Shown one piece after another: positions 17,899 to 27,212 of a stretch of DNA of 64,000 nt. The DNA comes from a candidate division KSB1 bacterium (GTDB lineage Bacteria; Zhuqueibacterota; Zhuqueibacteria; Zhuqueibacterales; Zhuqueibacteraceae). Each line of letters opens with the position of its first letter. Within the stretch, counting starts at the first letter, position 1. Below the pieces are notes generated by a model. That model did not search any database, had not been told where the DNA came from, and saw only the letters and a program-made list of their open reading frames with translations. Where the stretch lies: NCBI GenBank assembly GCA_034506255.1, contig JAPDPX010000001.1, positions 685,567 to 749,566 of the forward strand, in the 5' to 3' direction. Made by a program: the position numbers and the translations under genes.

Positions 17899-19284
17899 TC
17901 AGGCCCTGGTTGCCTGCCGGCGCAGTTTGGGCCCCTGCGGCGTGTCTTCGATCTCCCAGCCTGCCGCCTTGATTTGCTCACGCAGGGCGTCGGCATCCTG
18001 CCAGCGCTTTTCCTGGCGGGCCAGCTGCCGCTGCTCGAGCAGTCGCAGGATGTCTTGCGGGATGGTTTCCTGCTTCGGCTGCCACTCGGCCAGGCGCAGC
18101 CCCAGCACACGGTCGAAATCGAACAGCGTCGCTTTTTTGACGGCCGCCGGCCGCTCGCTCTTGACCAATTCCCAGACCACGGCGAGCGCGCGCGGCATGT
18201 TCAGGTCATCATTGACCTGTTCGAGGAAGCGGCGGTGATAGTTTTCATCGATGCTGCCGGGCGCTCCCCAGTCGGACATCGTGGTGCGCAGCCGCTGCAG
18301 GGCGGTGGCGGCGGCCTCGAGGCTCTCCCAGGTAAAATTCAGCTTGGTGCGGTAATGCGCGCCCAGGCACAACATGCGATAGGCGAGGGGATCGTAGCCG
18401 CGATCGATCAGCGTTTGCACACGCAGGAATTCACCGGCAGATTTGGCCATTTTGGCGTCATCGACCTGCAGGAAATAGCCGTGCATCCAAAAGTTGGCCA
18501 GCCGGGTGCCATGGCAGGCCTGGGTCTGTGCAATCTCGTTGGTGTGATGCACCGGAATGTGATCTTCGCCGCCGCAGTGAATGTCGAAAAACGGGCCGAG
18601 ATATTTTTCCGACATCGCCGAGCATTCGATGTGCCAGCCCGGAAAGCCAACCCCCCAGGGGCTGTCCCATTCCATTTGACGCTTTTGCCCCGGCGGGCTG
18701 AACTTCCACAGGGCAAAATCGGTGGGATGGCGTTTTTCGCCGACTTCGACGCGGCTGCCGGCTTGCAGCCCGGCAATATCCAACCGGGCGAGATAGCCGT
18801 AATCCGGCAGCTTCGAGGTGTCGAAATAGATGCCATCGGAGGTGCGGTAGGTGAAGCCTTTGGCCTCGATGCAGCGGATGGCCTCGATTTGTTCGCGAAT
18901 GTGATCGGTGGCGCGGCACCAGATGGTGGGCGGCAGAATGTTGAGCTGCCGCAGGTCTTCCTGGAAGGCGCGGGTGTATTCCTCCGCGATTTGCCAGGCG
19001 GTTTTGCCGGTGCGGCGGGCGCCTTTTTCCATCTTGTCTTCGCCGGTGTCGGCATCGGAAACGAGATGGCCGACGTCGGTGATGTTCATCACGTGTTTGA
19101 CTTGATAGCCGTTGTATTCCAGCACGCGGCGCAGAATGTCTTCGAACAGGTAGGTGCGCAGATTGCCGAGATGGGCATAGTCGTAAACCGTCGGGCCGCA
19201 GGTGTACATGCCCACCTGCTTCTCATGGAGCGGTTTGAATTCACGCATTTCGCGGGTGTAGGTGTCAAACAGACGCAGGGTCAT
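17899..19284 (-). CDS. cysS: cysteinyl-tRNA synthetase
   Basis: This 461-residue class I aminoacyl-tRNA synthetase charges tRNA-Cys in the cytoplasm. The HIGH-type signature is AHLGN (37-41) and the KMSKS loop is KMAKS (278-282). The zinc ligands match Cys29, Cys221, His246 and Glu250 ([20 protein letters not shown]). The anticodon-binding C-terminal part is complete. I start at the ATG (MTLRLFDTY); an in-frame GTG lies 12 bases upstream and neither has a clear ribosome site. The length is normal for the family. The TrlF-like gene ends 176 bases upstream. Confidence 0.96.
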   Translation of the reverse strand: MTLRLFDTYTREMREFKPLHEKQVGMYTCGPTVYDYAHLGNLRTYLFEDILRRVLEYNGYQVKHVMNITDVGHLVSDADTGEDKMEKGARRTGKTAWQIAEEYTRAFQEDLRQLNILPPTIWCRATDHIREQIEAIRCIEAKGFTYRTSDGIYFDTSKLPDYGYLARLDIAGLQAGSRVEVGEKRHPTDFALWKFSPPGQKRQMEWDSPWGVGFPGWHIECSAMSEKYLGPFFDIHCGGEDHIPVHHTNEIAQTQACHGTRLANFWMHGYFLQVDDAKMAKSAGEFLRVQTLIDRGYDPLAYRMLCLGAHYRTKLNFTWESLEAAATALQRLRTTMSDWGAPGSIDENYHRRFLEQVNDDLNMPRALAVVWELVKSERPAAVKKATLFDFDRVLGLRLAEWQPKQETIPQDILRLLEQRQLARQEKRWQDADALREQIKAAGWEIEDTPQGPKLRRQATRA

Positions 19285-19460
19285 GGCTTGTCGCACGACG
19301 GGATGATTGAATGATCGTCATCGCTTCGAATTTGATTGGGGCATTGGCGGTGGCGGCACGTTACGCGGCGGGGCACGCCGGGCTGTGCCCGCTTTTAGTG
19401 CGGGTTTCGTGCCTCATGTGATCCTCCTGCACCCATTCCAGAATTGGACGAGGAGCCGGC

Positions 19461-22286
19461 TCAAAACCCATATTTCGCACGGCGCAGTTCGAAGGCGCGC
19501 TGCCCGCCCTCCAGCACCTGCTCGACCAGCAGTTTCACCGATTCCCGATCGATCGCGCCGACATTGCCCTCGCGAATAACGGCGGAGTTGGACTTGCCCT
19601 CCCCGCCTGTCTCCAGGGCGATGATCAACTCCGCATCGCCCAGCACCGGGATGTTGGCGTTGTGCGTCGCGAACAGGAACTGACGCCGCCGTTTCTCCTG
19701 CCGCAAGGTTGGGATGATGGTGTCGGCAATGAAGCGATTGTCCAGGTCATCCTCGGGTTGATCGATGACCAGCGGCGTGCGACTTTCGGGAAACAACAGC
19801 AGCAAAATCGCGGTGGCTTTCTGGCCGGTGGAGAGATCGGGCATGCGGCGCCAGCGCGGCGTTTCGTGCGGCGCCGCCACGTTCAGTTCAATGGTGACGC
19901 GATCGGGCAGATCGAGCTCCTCGAGTTCGAGCATGGTGGCGGCATCGAGATGGGCCAGCACCTCGGCCTGCCGGTCCGTCAACTGGTAGCGTGCCTGCAG
20001 CGCCGCTTTGCCGGCGCGCAGGTGCTTCAGGAAATCCGCCTGGGAAAAACCGGGGGTGGCAGCCAGACGCTCGAAGAAATCCTCCTGCAGGCGTTTGCGC
20101 AGGCTGCGTAGCTTGTCGAACAGCGGCGTGAAATCCGCTGCGGGCTCCAGCGTGACCCGCAGCCGGCCGTGCAGCAGCCGGTTCACGCGGCCGGCGGCCT
20201 TTTGATCAAGTGCAAAAAGTTTCTTGCGCCCCGCTTGCCGGCGTTGCAGCAGTTGTTGTCGCTTCTTTTCGAGCTGCTGGCAGCGCTGCCGCAACTGGGC
20301 GTGTTTGAAACGCAGCGGCTCCAGCCGTTCGATCTCCTGGCGCAGCCGCAGGAAGGCCGCGCCGTCGATCTCCTCCCTCTGCAAATCCATCAGCGTGCGC
20401 TCGTACTCCTTCTGGCGTGCCTGCCGGCGGTTTTGCCACCTTTCCATGATCACCAGCAGCTCGCTTTGCGTGCGGCCCAGGGCAGCCGCCAGGTCCGAAA
20501 GCGTGGCGGCCAGTTCCTGTTCGAGATTTTGCAGCGCGGTTTGGGCCTGGGCGATGAGATCGCCATTGGGCAGCACCGGCCCGGCCGGCAGGGAAACGGG
20601 CTCGACTTCCAGACGCTTGCGGGCCTGCTCGATGACGCGCTGCAGGGCTTGCAGATGCTCGCGGCTGCTGAGCAGTATTTGCTCCTCGCGGGTCAGCAGG
20701 GCCTGTTCGCGCAGCTTCGCCTCGATGCCTTTGTTTTCAAACAGCCGCAGCTTTTCCTGCAGCACCGGCAGGTGGGCGAGTTTTTCCGCGATTTCGTGCA
20801 ATTCCGCCTGCGCCGCCAGCAACTGCTTGCGATTGGCCTCCAGGAGCTGGTTGCATTCGCGGCGGCCGGCCTCCAGCGTCGCCGCGGTTTCGGCGCGGTA
20901 CCGGACGAGCAATTGTGCCTGCTTGTTGGTGTCGCGCGCAATCTCGGCGATTTCATGCTGGCCGAAAATGGCAATGCCGGGCACGATGTCGAAAACTTGC
21001 AGGCGGCGGCGCTGGCCGGTTTCATCATAAATCGCCGGCTCGCCGGGATAAAGCCGTTCGATCAGATAATAGCTCGGCGAAGGCTGATTGCTGCGCACCA
21101 GCAGCGAAATCTTCGTGCCGCTCTTGACCACCTCTGCCAGAATGCTTTCATGCATGCGGCGCGCCTGCTCGCCCAGCGGCGGTTGATCGAGCACGTAGCG
21201 CAGGCTTTCGATCACTGTGGACTTGCCGGTGCCGCGGCCGCCGATCAGGCAGTTGAGATTTTCGTTGAAATGGATCGCGCAGCCGTGCAGGAAGCTCGCC
21301 TCGCCCTCCCAGGTCATGGCCACCAGCTCGACATGCGGACTGCGGTGTGCCGGCCGCGCCCCTTCCCGCGCACTTTCCGTCAGCAGCTCCAGCCGGGATT
21401 CCGGATCGAGAAAGGCCTGCCACAGCGCCTCGATGCCCGGGGTCGACATCTTGATGAGCGTGCTGCACGCGGGGTTTTCGATGTCTTTGAGGTTGTAGAC
21501 ATCCAGACAATTTACCAGGGCGAGCGGCCGCTCGCGGCGATAGTGATTCAACTGGCCTTCCACGATCTTGCGCTCGAAGGCGCGCAAATCGGCGCGCGCG
21601 CCGGCAATCTGTCCGGCGAGCAGATTGGGATCGGTGAAATACTGCACGCGCGTGGTCTTGGCGCATTCGAACAGCAGCCCGTTTTCGCGATCCATGTGGG
21701 CCGCGATGCAAATGCCGCGGCGGTCTTTCTGGATGATTTCCAGAATTTGCGGAAAGGACTTGGGCGATTGCCGGGGCGCCAGGCCGCGTCCGTTCACCCA
21801 GCGGTCTTTGGGAGGCAGGCCCAGCTCGGTCAGGAGATGATCGAGTTCCTCGACCGGCGCCTCGAGATCGAACAAACACAGCACATGCAGCCCTTCCGTG
21901 CTGGCCACTTCGAAGCCGGGAAAGACCACAATGCCCTCCTGGCGCAGCTCGCGGCGCACGATTTCGACATACGCCACGCTGTTGTGATCGCACAGGCCGA
22001 TGGCATCGATGCCGGCTTTCTTGCAGCGCTGCGCCAGCGCCAGCGCAAAATCCCGCTGGAAGGGCTCGCTGTCCCTGCGATATTTGGAATCGAAACCCTT
22101 GAAGCAGTTTTGCATGGGCGTGTTCACCTGCAGCGCGCAACGATAATCCCGCGCGCCATTCGGTTGCGCGAGGGCGCGTGCCACGGCCTCGGGCCAGTGA
22201 TGCGCCCAGGGCAATGTGAACTGTGTGCCGTTGCGTTCGCGCGGCCGCGTCAGAATAACTGTCGAGCTGGAAGGATGGTCGCTCAT
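19461..22286 (-). CDS. TrlF-like PHP-domain / SMC-type AAA ATPase
   Basis: This 941-residue fusion has an N-terminal PHP-type phosphoesterase domain (about 45-300) and an SMC/Rad50-like ATPase split by a long coiled coil (about 430-720). ATPase motifs are Walker A GGRGTGKST (349-357), signature LSTGQ (818-822), Walker B LVIDQPEDDLD (839-849) and a switch histidine (ATHNAN). In the PHP part the usual HxH pair is replaced by QxN (LQVNT, 53-55), while the later GLCDHNS (98-104) and AAHMDREN (195-202) metal-site segments remain. Similar TrlF-type proteins are thought to act on nucleic acids; the function is unproven. The ATG at 22284-22286 has GGAG upstream. The C-terminus (RRAKYGF) matches this group. 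Confidence 0.82.
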   Translation of the reverse strand: MSDHPSSSTVILTRPRERNGTQFTLPWAHHWPEAVARALAQPNGARDYRCALQVNTPMQNCFKGFDSKYRRDSEPFQRDFALALAQRCKKAGIDAIGLCDHNSVAYVEIVRRELRQEGIVVFPGFEVASTEGLHVLCLFDLEAPVEELDHLLTELGLPPKDRWVNGRGLAPRQSPKSFPQILEIIQKDRRGICIAAHMDRENGLLFECAKTTRVQYFTDPNLLAGQIAGARADLRAFERKIVEGQLNHYRRERPLALVNCLDVYNLKDIENPACSTLIKMSTPGIEALWQAFLDPESRLELLTESAREGARPAHRSPHVELVAMTWEGEASFLHGCAIHFNENLNCLIGGRGTGKSTVIESLRYVLDQPPLGEQARRMHESILAEVVKSGTKISLLVRSNQPSPSYYLIERLYPGEPAIYDETGQRRRLQVFDIVPGIAIFGQHEIAEIARDTNKQAQLLVRYRAETAATLEAGRRECNQLLEANRKQLLAAQAELHEIAEKLAHLPVLQEKLRLFENKGIEAKLREQALLTREEQILLSSREHLQALQRVIEQARKRLEVEPVSLPAGPVLPNGDLIAQAQTALQNLEQELAATLSDLAAALGRTQSELLVIMERWQNRRQARQKEYERTLMDLQREEIDGAAFLRLRQEIERLEPLRFKHAQLRQRCQQLEKKRQQLLQRRQAGRKKLFALDQKAAGRVNRLLHGRLRVTLEPAADFTPLFDKLRSLRKRLQEDFFERLAATPGFSQADFLKHLRAGKAALQARYQLTDRQAEVLAHLDAATMLELEELDLPDRVTIELNVAAPHETPRWRRMPDLSTGQKATAILLLLFPESRTPLVIDQPEDDLDNRFIADTIIPTLRQEKRRRQFLFATHNANIPVLGDAELIIALETGGEGKSNSAVIREGNVGAIDRESVKLLVEQVLEGGQRAFELRRAKYGF

Positions 22287-22894
22287 AAGACTCCGCATGG
22301 CTGCCCGCCCGCAGCCGAGGGGCGGCGCCCTTTCCAAAGTAATGACAGGTGACAATCCCTCGGTAACTGTGGAGTGGCACAGGCCTCTCTGCCTGCAGAC
22401 AAAATATCTGCGCTGCCTCCCCACACGCAACTGGGGCATGACGCAAGGTGATTGCACACGCAGCGCTGCCCCCGCGGTGATCACGCAAATCCGCCAGGGT
22501 CAACCCGCCGACACAAGCGTTGAACCTGAATTTTGTTTGGGTCGTCTTGCCCTCACCACCTGCGCTTGAAATCGCCGGTGCAAAACTCAAAGCGGCTAAA
22601 GGCCGACTTATCACCGGGTGGTGGGCAGCCGCCCTCAGGCGGTTTCGCCTGGGAATTTATTCCCGGGCGAAAGATGGCAAAAAAGATGCAAAATTCAGGT
22701 CGAAGGTGGAGCAGCCTGAATCAGCAGGGCCGCAGAAAGTAAACTTTTTTCCCTGGTGATGCAAGGTGAAAGTGCCGCGCGCTGGAATCCTCAGTAACGC
22801 GTGGCGCAGCGCAGGCATCCCTGCCCGAGACAAGATGAGGTCTGTGCTGCGTCTCCCCCCGGAACTGAGGCATGACCGCCCGCTGCAGTTACCT
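22287..22894. other. gene-free stretch between trlF-like and cytochrome genes
   Basis: About 600 bases hold no believable coding frame. Visible structure is the pair of abutting hairpins at 22636-22664. The rest is low in information, and I see no promoter or RNA gene I would defend. Confidence 0.55.
22636..22664. repeat. two abutting perfect hairpins (REP-like)
   Basis: CAGGCG-GTTT-CGCCTG (22636-22651) runs directly into GGGAAT-TT-ATTCCC (22651-22664). The second hairpin is also flanked by CGCC and GGCG, which can extend it past one mismatch. This is the look of a short repetitive extragenic palindrome; only this copy is seen in the window. Confidence 0.45.
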
Positions 22895-24220
22895 TCACTC
22901 TGTCTGCGAAGCAAGCGGAATGACACGCTGTACCACCGCCATGTCGACGATCGGAACTTTGGCAACCAAATCCCCCAGCCCCAGCGCGCGCAGGAAATAG
23001 GGCGGCAGGCTGCGAAAACGCAGGCGCACCTCAAGATGAACGGCGCCGCGCAGGCTGCCGGCAAGGGGGATGCGGTAGCCGGCGGTGCGCGTGGCCAGGA
23101 ACGGAATCAGGTTGTTTTCCACGCGACTGGCTTCGAAGAAAAACAACACCTCGCCCCCCTCCGGCCCGCGCAGCGTTTGCCGGAACACCGTCAAATCGGC
23201 ATCGGCGTTGCGGTTGAGCTCGCTGTGCTGATCCATCAAATCACCGTTGGCATCGAGCTGGCCGCTTTGATACAAAAGATTGCCGTTGTCATCGCGCGCG
23301 CGGATGGCAATCCACATCTGCCGCTCTGCCGTCACGCCCGAGGGCAGCGCATGCCCGGTTTTATTGTTGAAAATGCTCACCTGCACCTGCAGCGTATCGC
23401 CGGCGTGAAGCGTGGCAGGATGCGTCACCTGCATGCTGGCGGCATTCTGCAGCAGTTTCTCGCTCTCCCGGCGCTGCAAATCTGCCCCGGGAAAATCCAC
23501 CAGCGGCACGTCCACGCCGACGAACGTGTGGCGATGTACCTGCTCGCGCAGCGGCCCGCCCACCGCCGCCTGACCGGCATAAACCGGCATGTGGCAGTCC
23601 TGACAATCGAACGACATGCCGGCCAGCGCCGCCACATTCCATTCGCTGAACGTCTCTTCGACCATTACACCCAGGGGATTTTTCACCTCATGGCAGACGC
23701 CGCAAAATTCCGAGCGGCTGAACAGCGGATTGAATTGCGAGTCATGGAAGCCATTGGGGGCGGGATCCGCCAGGCTGCCGTATTTCACCTTGCCCGGTTT
23801 GAGCTCGAACGCCGCGTTGAAGGGCTGGTTGATTTTGGTCAGGGAATGACAAACCTCGCAGCTCACGCCCCGGTGGGAGACAGCAGAAAGCTTGTTGGGA
23901 TCAAAAAAGGGCGGCGTTTCGCCCGTCAGGCTGGCCACCGGGCTGTGGCATTGGGTGCAGAATTGATCGAGCCGGCCGCCGGTCTTCTGCTGGCCGGCGG
24001 CATTCATCGCGAAGAACACCGGATCCGTGAAGGCATAGGCGTGCATGGAAGTGGACCATTCCGCATAGTGGTTGGGATGGCAGCCCTGACAGGTCTCGGC
24101 GGTGGCGAAATCCGTGACTTTGAACTTGGGCGCACTGCCGGCCGGCGGCTGGACAGGATCCGGATTGTTGCAGGCGGTCAACAGCAGGAGAAGAGGCGGT
24201 GCCAGGCAAGCGTTCTTCAT
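22895..24220 (-). CDS. pentaheme c-type cytochrome lipoprotein
   Basis: This 441-residue lipoprotein (lipobox LLLLTAC, Cys17) has five CxxCH heme-binding motifs at residues 44-48, 88-92, 121-125, 173-177 and 206-210, all in the first half (CQGCH, CTQCH, CEVCH, CGVCH, CQDCH). The second half is beta-rich without hemes (HRHTFVGVDVP, NNKTGHALPSGV). Spaced histidines before the motifs could be distal ligands. It resembles the cytochrome c554 / multiheme family used in extracytoplasmic electron transfer. No partner oxidoreductase or quinol module is adjacent, so its donor and acceptor are unknown. It is divergent from the msrB promoter. Confidence 0.88.
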   Translation of the reverse strand: MKNACLAPPLLLLLTACNNPDPVQPPAGSAPKFKVTDFATAETCQGCHPNHYAEWSTSMHAYAFTDPVFFAMNAAGQQKTGGRLDQFCTQCHSPVASLTGETPPFFDPNKLSAVSHRGVSCEVCHSLTKINQPFNAAFELKPGKVKYGSLADPAPNGFHDSQFNPLFSRSEFCGVCHEVKNPLGVMVEETFSEWNVAALAGMSFDCQDCHMPVYAGQAAVGGPLREQVHRHTFVGVDVPLVDFPGADLQRRESEKLLQNAASMQVTHPATLHAGDTLQVQVSIFNNKTGHALPSGVTAERQMWIAIRARDDNGNLLYQSGQLDANGDLMDQHSELNRNADADLTVFRQTLRGPEGGEVLFFFEASRVENNLIPFLATRTAGYRIPLAGSLRGAVHLEVRLRFRSLPPYFLRALGLGDLVAKVPIVDMAVVQRVIPLASQTE

Positions 24221-24565
24221 TGTGTCTCGAATTTGGGCGTGGTCGTTTTACTCTGCCCGCCGGCACGAATGCACCCGCAGCGCGGGACCGCCGGACAAAG
24301 TGAGACGAAATTTAGCGGGATTTTCCCAAGAATCAAGCTTGCCGTGCATTGACTTTACTGTTGCCGCGGGCTATATTCCGCGCGGCAATGCCCTCAGCAA
24401 TTCTGTTACGGCGGGAATAGCGGCAGGCCGTTTGCCGTTTCAAGTAGAGATGATCTTTCAACCCGGTGATGCCGGACAAGCCACCGGTTCGGAGCAAAAA
24501 CTTCCGCCGTGCACATGTGCGGCGGACATGGCGGGCACAACGCCCGCAGGAGGTGCACAACATTC
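24221..24565. other. divergent promoter region and msrB leader
   Basis: This gap holds the strong promoter at 24349-24377 and a leader of about 180 bases before msrB. The leader contains a stem CCGCCG/CGGCGG (24507-24528 region) and a smaller GGGC/GCCC stem just before the AGGAGG site at 24548-24553. No known riboswitch is recognised. Confidence 0.5.
24349..24377 (+). promoter_or_regulatory. sigma70-type promoter for msrB-msrA-glk
   Basis: TTGACT (24349-24354) and TATATT (24372-24377) are spaced by exactly 17 bases. It is the best promoter match in the window and points at the methionine-sulfoxide-reductase genes. Confidence 0.7.
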
Positions 24566-25102
24566 ATGTTCGGCTCACGACTCATGTTTCTCGTTGCCGC
24601 CGTGATATTCACAGCCTGCATGGCCAAAGGCGGAAAATCCGCCGGGAATGAGCATGCCGCGGTTGGCGACAGCAGCCGCACTTTCAAGCCGTTGCAGAAG
24701 ACCCGCGAGCAGTGGCGCCAGTTGCTCTCGCCGGAAGCGTATGGCGTGTTGTTCGAGGAAAACACGGAGCCTCCCTTTACCAGCCCGCTCAATCGGGAGA
24801 AGCGCCGGGGGACGTTCATTTGTGCGGCATGCTACCTGCCGCTTTTTTCCTCGGAAGCCAAATTCGAAAGCGGCACGGGCTGGCCGAGTTTTTTCAAGCC
24901 CATTGCGCCCGCCCATATCGCCACCAAAACCGACTACAAGCTGATGCTGCCGCGCACGGAGTACCACTGCGCACGCTGCGGCGGCCATCAGGGCCACGTG
25001 TTTGATGACGGCCCGCCGCCCACCGGCCAGCGCTGGTGCAACAATGGTGTCGCGCTGAAATTCATTCCCGAAGGCGAGCCACTGCCGGCGCTGCGCGACT
25101 AG
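24566..25102 (+). CDS. msrB: peptide-methionine (R)-S-oxide reductase, lipoprotein form
   Basis: This 178-residue protein reduces methionine R-sulfoxide in proteins. Its N-terminus is a lipoprotein signal (MFLVAAVIFTAC, Cys18), placing it in the envelope. The zinc cysteines are Cys86/Cys89 (FICAAC) and Cys135/Cys138 (HCARCGGHQGH). The catalytic Cys158 is in RWCNNGVALKF, where most family members read RYCINSASL. AGGAGG at 24548-24553 precedes the ATG at 24566; a longer in-frame start at 24509 would bury that site. It is followed by msrA, so both sulfoxide epimers can be repaired. Confidence 0.93.
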   Translation: MFGSRLMFLVAAVIFTACMAKGGKSAGNEHAAVGDSSRTFKPLQKTREQWRQLLSPEAYGVLFEENTEPPFTSPLNREKRRGTFICAACYLPLFSSEAKFESGTGWPSFFKPIAPAHIATKTDYKLMLPRTEYHCARCGGHQGHVFDDGPPPTGQRWCNNGVALKFIPEGEPLPALRD

Positions 25103-25253
25103 CCGGCGCCGTTTCCCAAATCCCTTGCAATAGCAGCGCCCAGCAACGGCTTGACCATTGCAGCGGCCGTATTGTTTTGCTCGTCCGCGAGCCGCGGCGG
25201 GCGGACGCCGTTTGCCACTTTAACCCTTGACCATAATCTCGGGAGCCAGTCAC

Positions 25254-25883
25254 ATGAGAACACTTTTGGTTGCAGCCGCACTGCTGCTTTTCTCCTGCCA
25301 ATCTTCGGGACAGGACAGTCACAAGGCTTCACCGGCACCGGCGAGCGCAGTGCCGGCACAGCATCTCGCCCAGGCAACCTTTGCAGGTGGCTGCTTCTGG
25401 TGCATGGAAGCGCCGTTTGATGAAGTAGCGGGCGTGGTGGCCACGACCTCGGGCTATACCGGCGGCAACACGAGCAATCCCACTTATGAAGAAGTTTCTG
25501 CCGGTGGAACCGGCCATGCGGAAGCCGTGCAGGTGGTTTACGATTCCACCCGCACCAGCTACGCCCAACTGCTCGAAGTGTTTTGGCACAACATCGATCC
25601 GCTCACGCCCAACCGGCAGTTTTGCGATGCCGGCACACAATACCGCTCGGCAATCTTCTATCACAATGAAGAGCAGCGCCGGCTGGCAGAAGCCTCCCGG
25701 CAGCGACTGGCGGGCCGCTTTTCTCAACCGATCGTCACCCAGATCGTTCCGCTCGAGGTCTTTTATCCCGCCGAAGAATATCATCAAGATTTCTACCGGA
25801 AGAATCCGTTGCGCTACAAAGCCTATCGCAGTGGTTGCGGCCGCGACCGGCGGCTGCAGGAGCTGTGGGGCGGGCAGAAATGA
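25254..25883 (+). CDS. msrA: peptide-methionine (S)-S-oxide reductase, lipoprotein form
   Basis: This 209-residue protein has a lipobox (LLLFSC, Cys15) and the MsrA active site GGCFWC (Cys47, Cys50), followed by the family segments SGYTGG and NPTYEEVSAGGTGHAE. The C-terminal cysteine in YRSGCGRD could be the resolving residue. It reduces methionine S-sulfoxide in exported proteins and complements msrB, 151 bases upstream in the same operon. The start is the ATG at 25254 that begins the signal; the reading from 25227 only adds residues with no site. Confidence 0.95.
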   Translation: MRTLLVAAALLLFSCQSSGQDSHKASPAPASAVPAQHLAQATFAGGCFWCMEAPFDEVAGVVATTSGYTGGNTSNPTYEEVSAGGTGHAEAVQVVYDSTRTSYAQLLEVFWHNIDPLTPNRQFCDAGTQYRSAIFYHNEEQRRLAEASRQRLAGRFSQPIVTQIVPLEVFYPAEEYHQDFYRKNPLRYKAYRSGCGRDRRLQELWGGQK

Positions 25884-25950
25884 GACCCTCGCGATCACGG
25901 TCCGCTCGCGCAGCCTCACAGCTGTCCGGAACAAAACAGAGGAGGAGGGC

Positions 25951-26919
25951 ATGATTCTCGCCGGCGACATTGGCGGCACCAAAGCGCGTCTGGCATGGTA
26001 TCGGTTCGAGCACGGCAGCCTTGTTCGTGAGAATACGGCCACCTTTGCGGTGCGCGATTATGCCAGCCTCGCCGAGGTGGTGGCGGCATTTGTGACCCGT
26101 TTTCCAGCGCGCGCGGCACGCGCCTGTCTCGGCGTGCCCGGGCCGGTGATCCAGGGACGGGCACAGGCGGCCAATCTGCCCTGGCAGCTCGACGAACAGC
26201 AGCTCCAGAAAGCGCTGGGCCTGACACACGTGAAGTTGGTGAATGATTTGTTCGCGACCGCTGCGGCCATTCCTCTGTTGACCGCCGGGGACTTGATCAC
26301 CCTCAACCCGGGTGAGGCGCCGGCCGGGGAGGCGACCTATGCGGTGCTGGCGCCCGGCACCGGTCTGGGCCAGGGGTTTTACCACAGTCGCGCCGGCGTG
26401 CTGCCTTCCGAAGGCGGCCATGTCGATTTCGCGCCCACCACTGAAATCGAAATCGAGTTGCTGCGGTTTTTGCGCACACGCTTCCCGCGCGTCAGCTTTG
26501 AGCGGGTTTTGTCCGGACCGGGTTTGGTGAATATCTATGAATTTCTCCGGGAGACCGGCCGCGCACCAGAGCCGCCGAAGTTGCGCCAACGTCTGCAGTG
26601 TGAAGACCCGGCGGCGGTGATTGCAACCGCTGGTCTGGCCGATGAATTTCCAATTTGCGCGCAAGCCCTGGACCTCTTTGCCGCGATTCTCGGTGCACAA
26701 GCGGGAAATCTGGTGCTCACCCTGCTGGCAACCGGTGGTGTCTACCTGGGCGGCGGCGTGTCGATGAAAATCGCGCGCAAGCTGCAGGACGGCACCGTGC
26801 TGAAAGCCTTCCTGAACAAAGGCCGGCTGTCCGACCTGGTGAAGAAAACGCCTTTGCACATCATTCGGGATGATCAGGTGGCGCTGCGCGGTGCCGCTGC
26901 GCTGGCTGCCCGGCTTTAG
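25951..26919 (+). CDS. glk: glucokinase
   Basis: This 322-residue Glk-family kinase uses ATP to phosphorylate glucose. The N-terminal phosphate loop is GDIGGTKARLAW (5-16), and the sugar-binding segment LPSEGGHVDFAP and later LSGPGLVNIYE are as in bacterial glucokinases. GGAGGAGG sits just before the ATG at 25951. The gene follows msrA by 67 bases, so it probably shares the promoter at 24349. A hairpin with a T-run at 27099-27130 ends the unit. It supplies glucose 6-phosphate close to the transaldolase/phosphoglucose-isomerase gene further right. Confidence 0.92.
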   Translation: MILAGDIGGTKARLAWYRFEHGSLVRENTATFAVRDYASLAEVVAAFVTRFPARAARACLGVPGPVIQGRAQAANLPWQLDEQQLQKALGLTHVKLVNDLFATAAAIPLLTAGDLITLNPGEAPAGEATYAVLAPGTGLGQGFYHSRAGVLPSEGGHVDFAPTTEIEIELLRFLRTRFPRVSFERVLSGPGLVNIYEFLRETGRAPEPPKLRQRLQCEDPAAVIATAGLADEFPICAQALDLFAAILGAQAGNLVLTLLATGGVYLGGGVSMKIARKLQDGTVLKAFLNKGRLSDLVKKTPLHIIRDDQVALRGAAALAARL

Positions 26920-27098
26920 GCCGGTTGCCACGCCATGCGTCCGGCAACCATTGCTCAGGTCTTTTCCCCGACTCCTTCCCCTTGATGACAACGGTTTGAT
27001 GACTTTCATGCGCAGGGATTTCCCCGCCCAAGCCGGGGAAGGCGAAAAAACACACCAAAAGAAAGGCGGGGCAAGAGCAAAAACACCATGCTTTCTGC

Positions 27099-27130
27099 AA
27101 AGTCCGGTCAGCACCGGCTTTCTGCTTTTT
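27099..27130 (+). terminator. Rho-independent terminator after glk
   Basis: AAAG-(T)-CCGGT pairs with ACCGG-CTTT (27099-27108 with 27113-27121, one T bulge, loop CAGC), followed by CTGC and five T. Confidence 0.55.
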
Positions 27131-27212
27131 ATCCCGCCACGCCCGGCTTGCCTTTTGCCAAAACTCTGCTTTATTCCTGGGGCAGCGGTGACGCGTGAAA
27201 GGAGGAGAGAAG

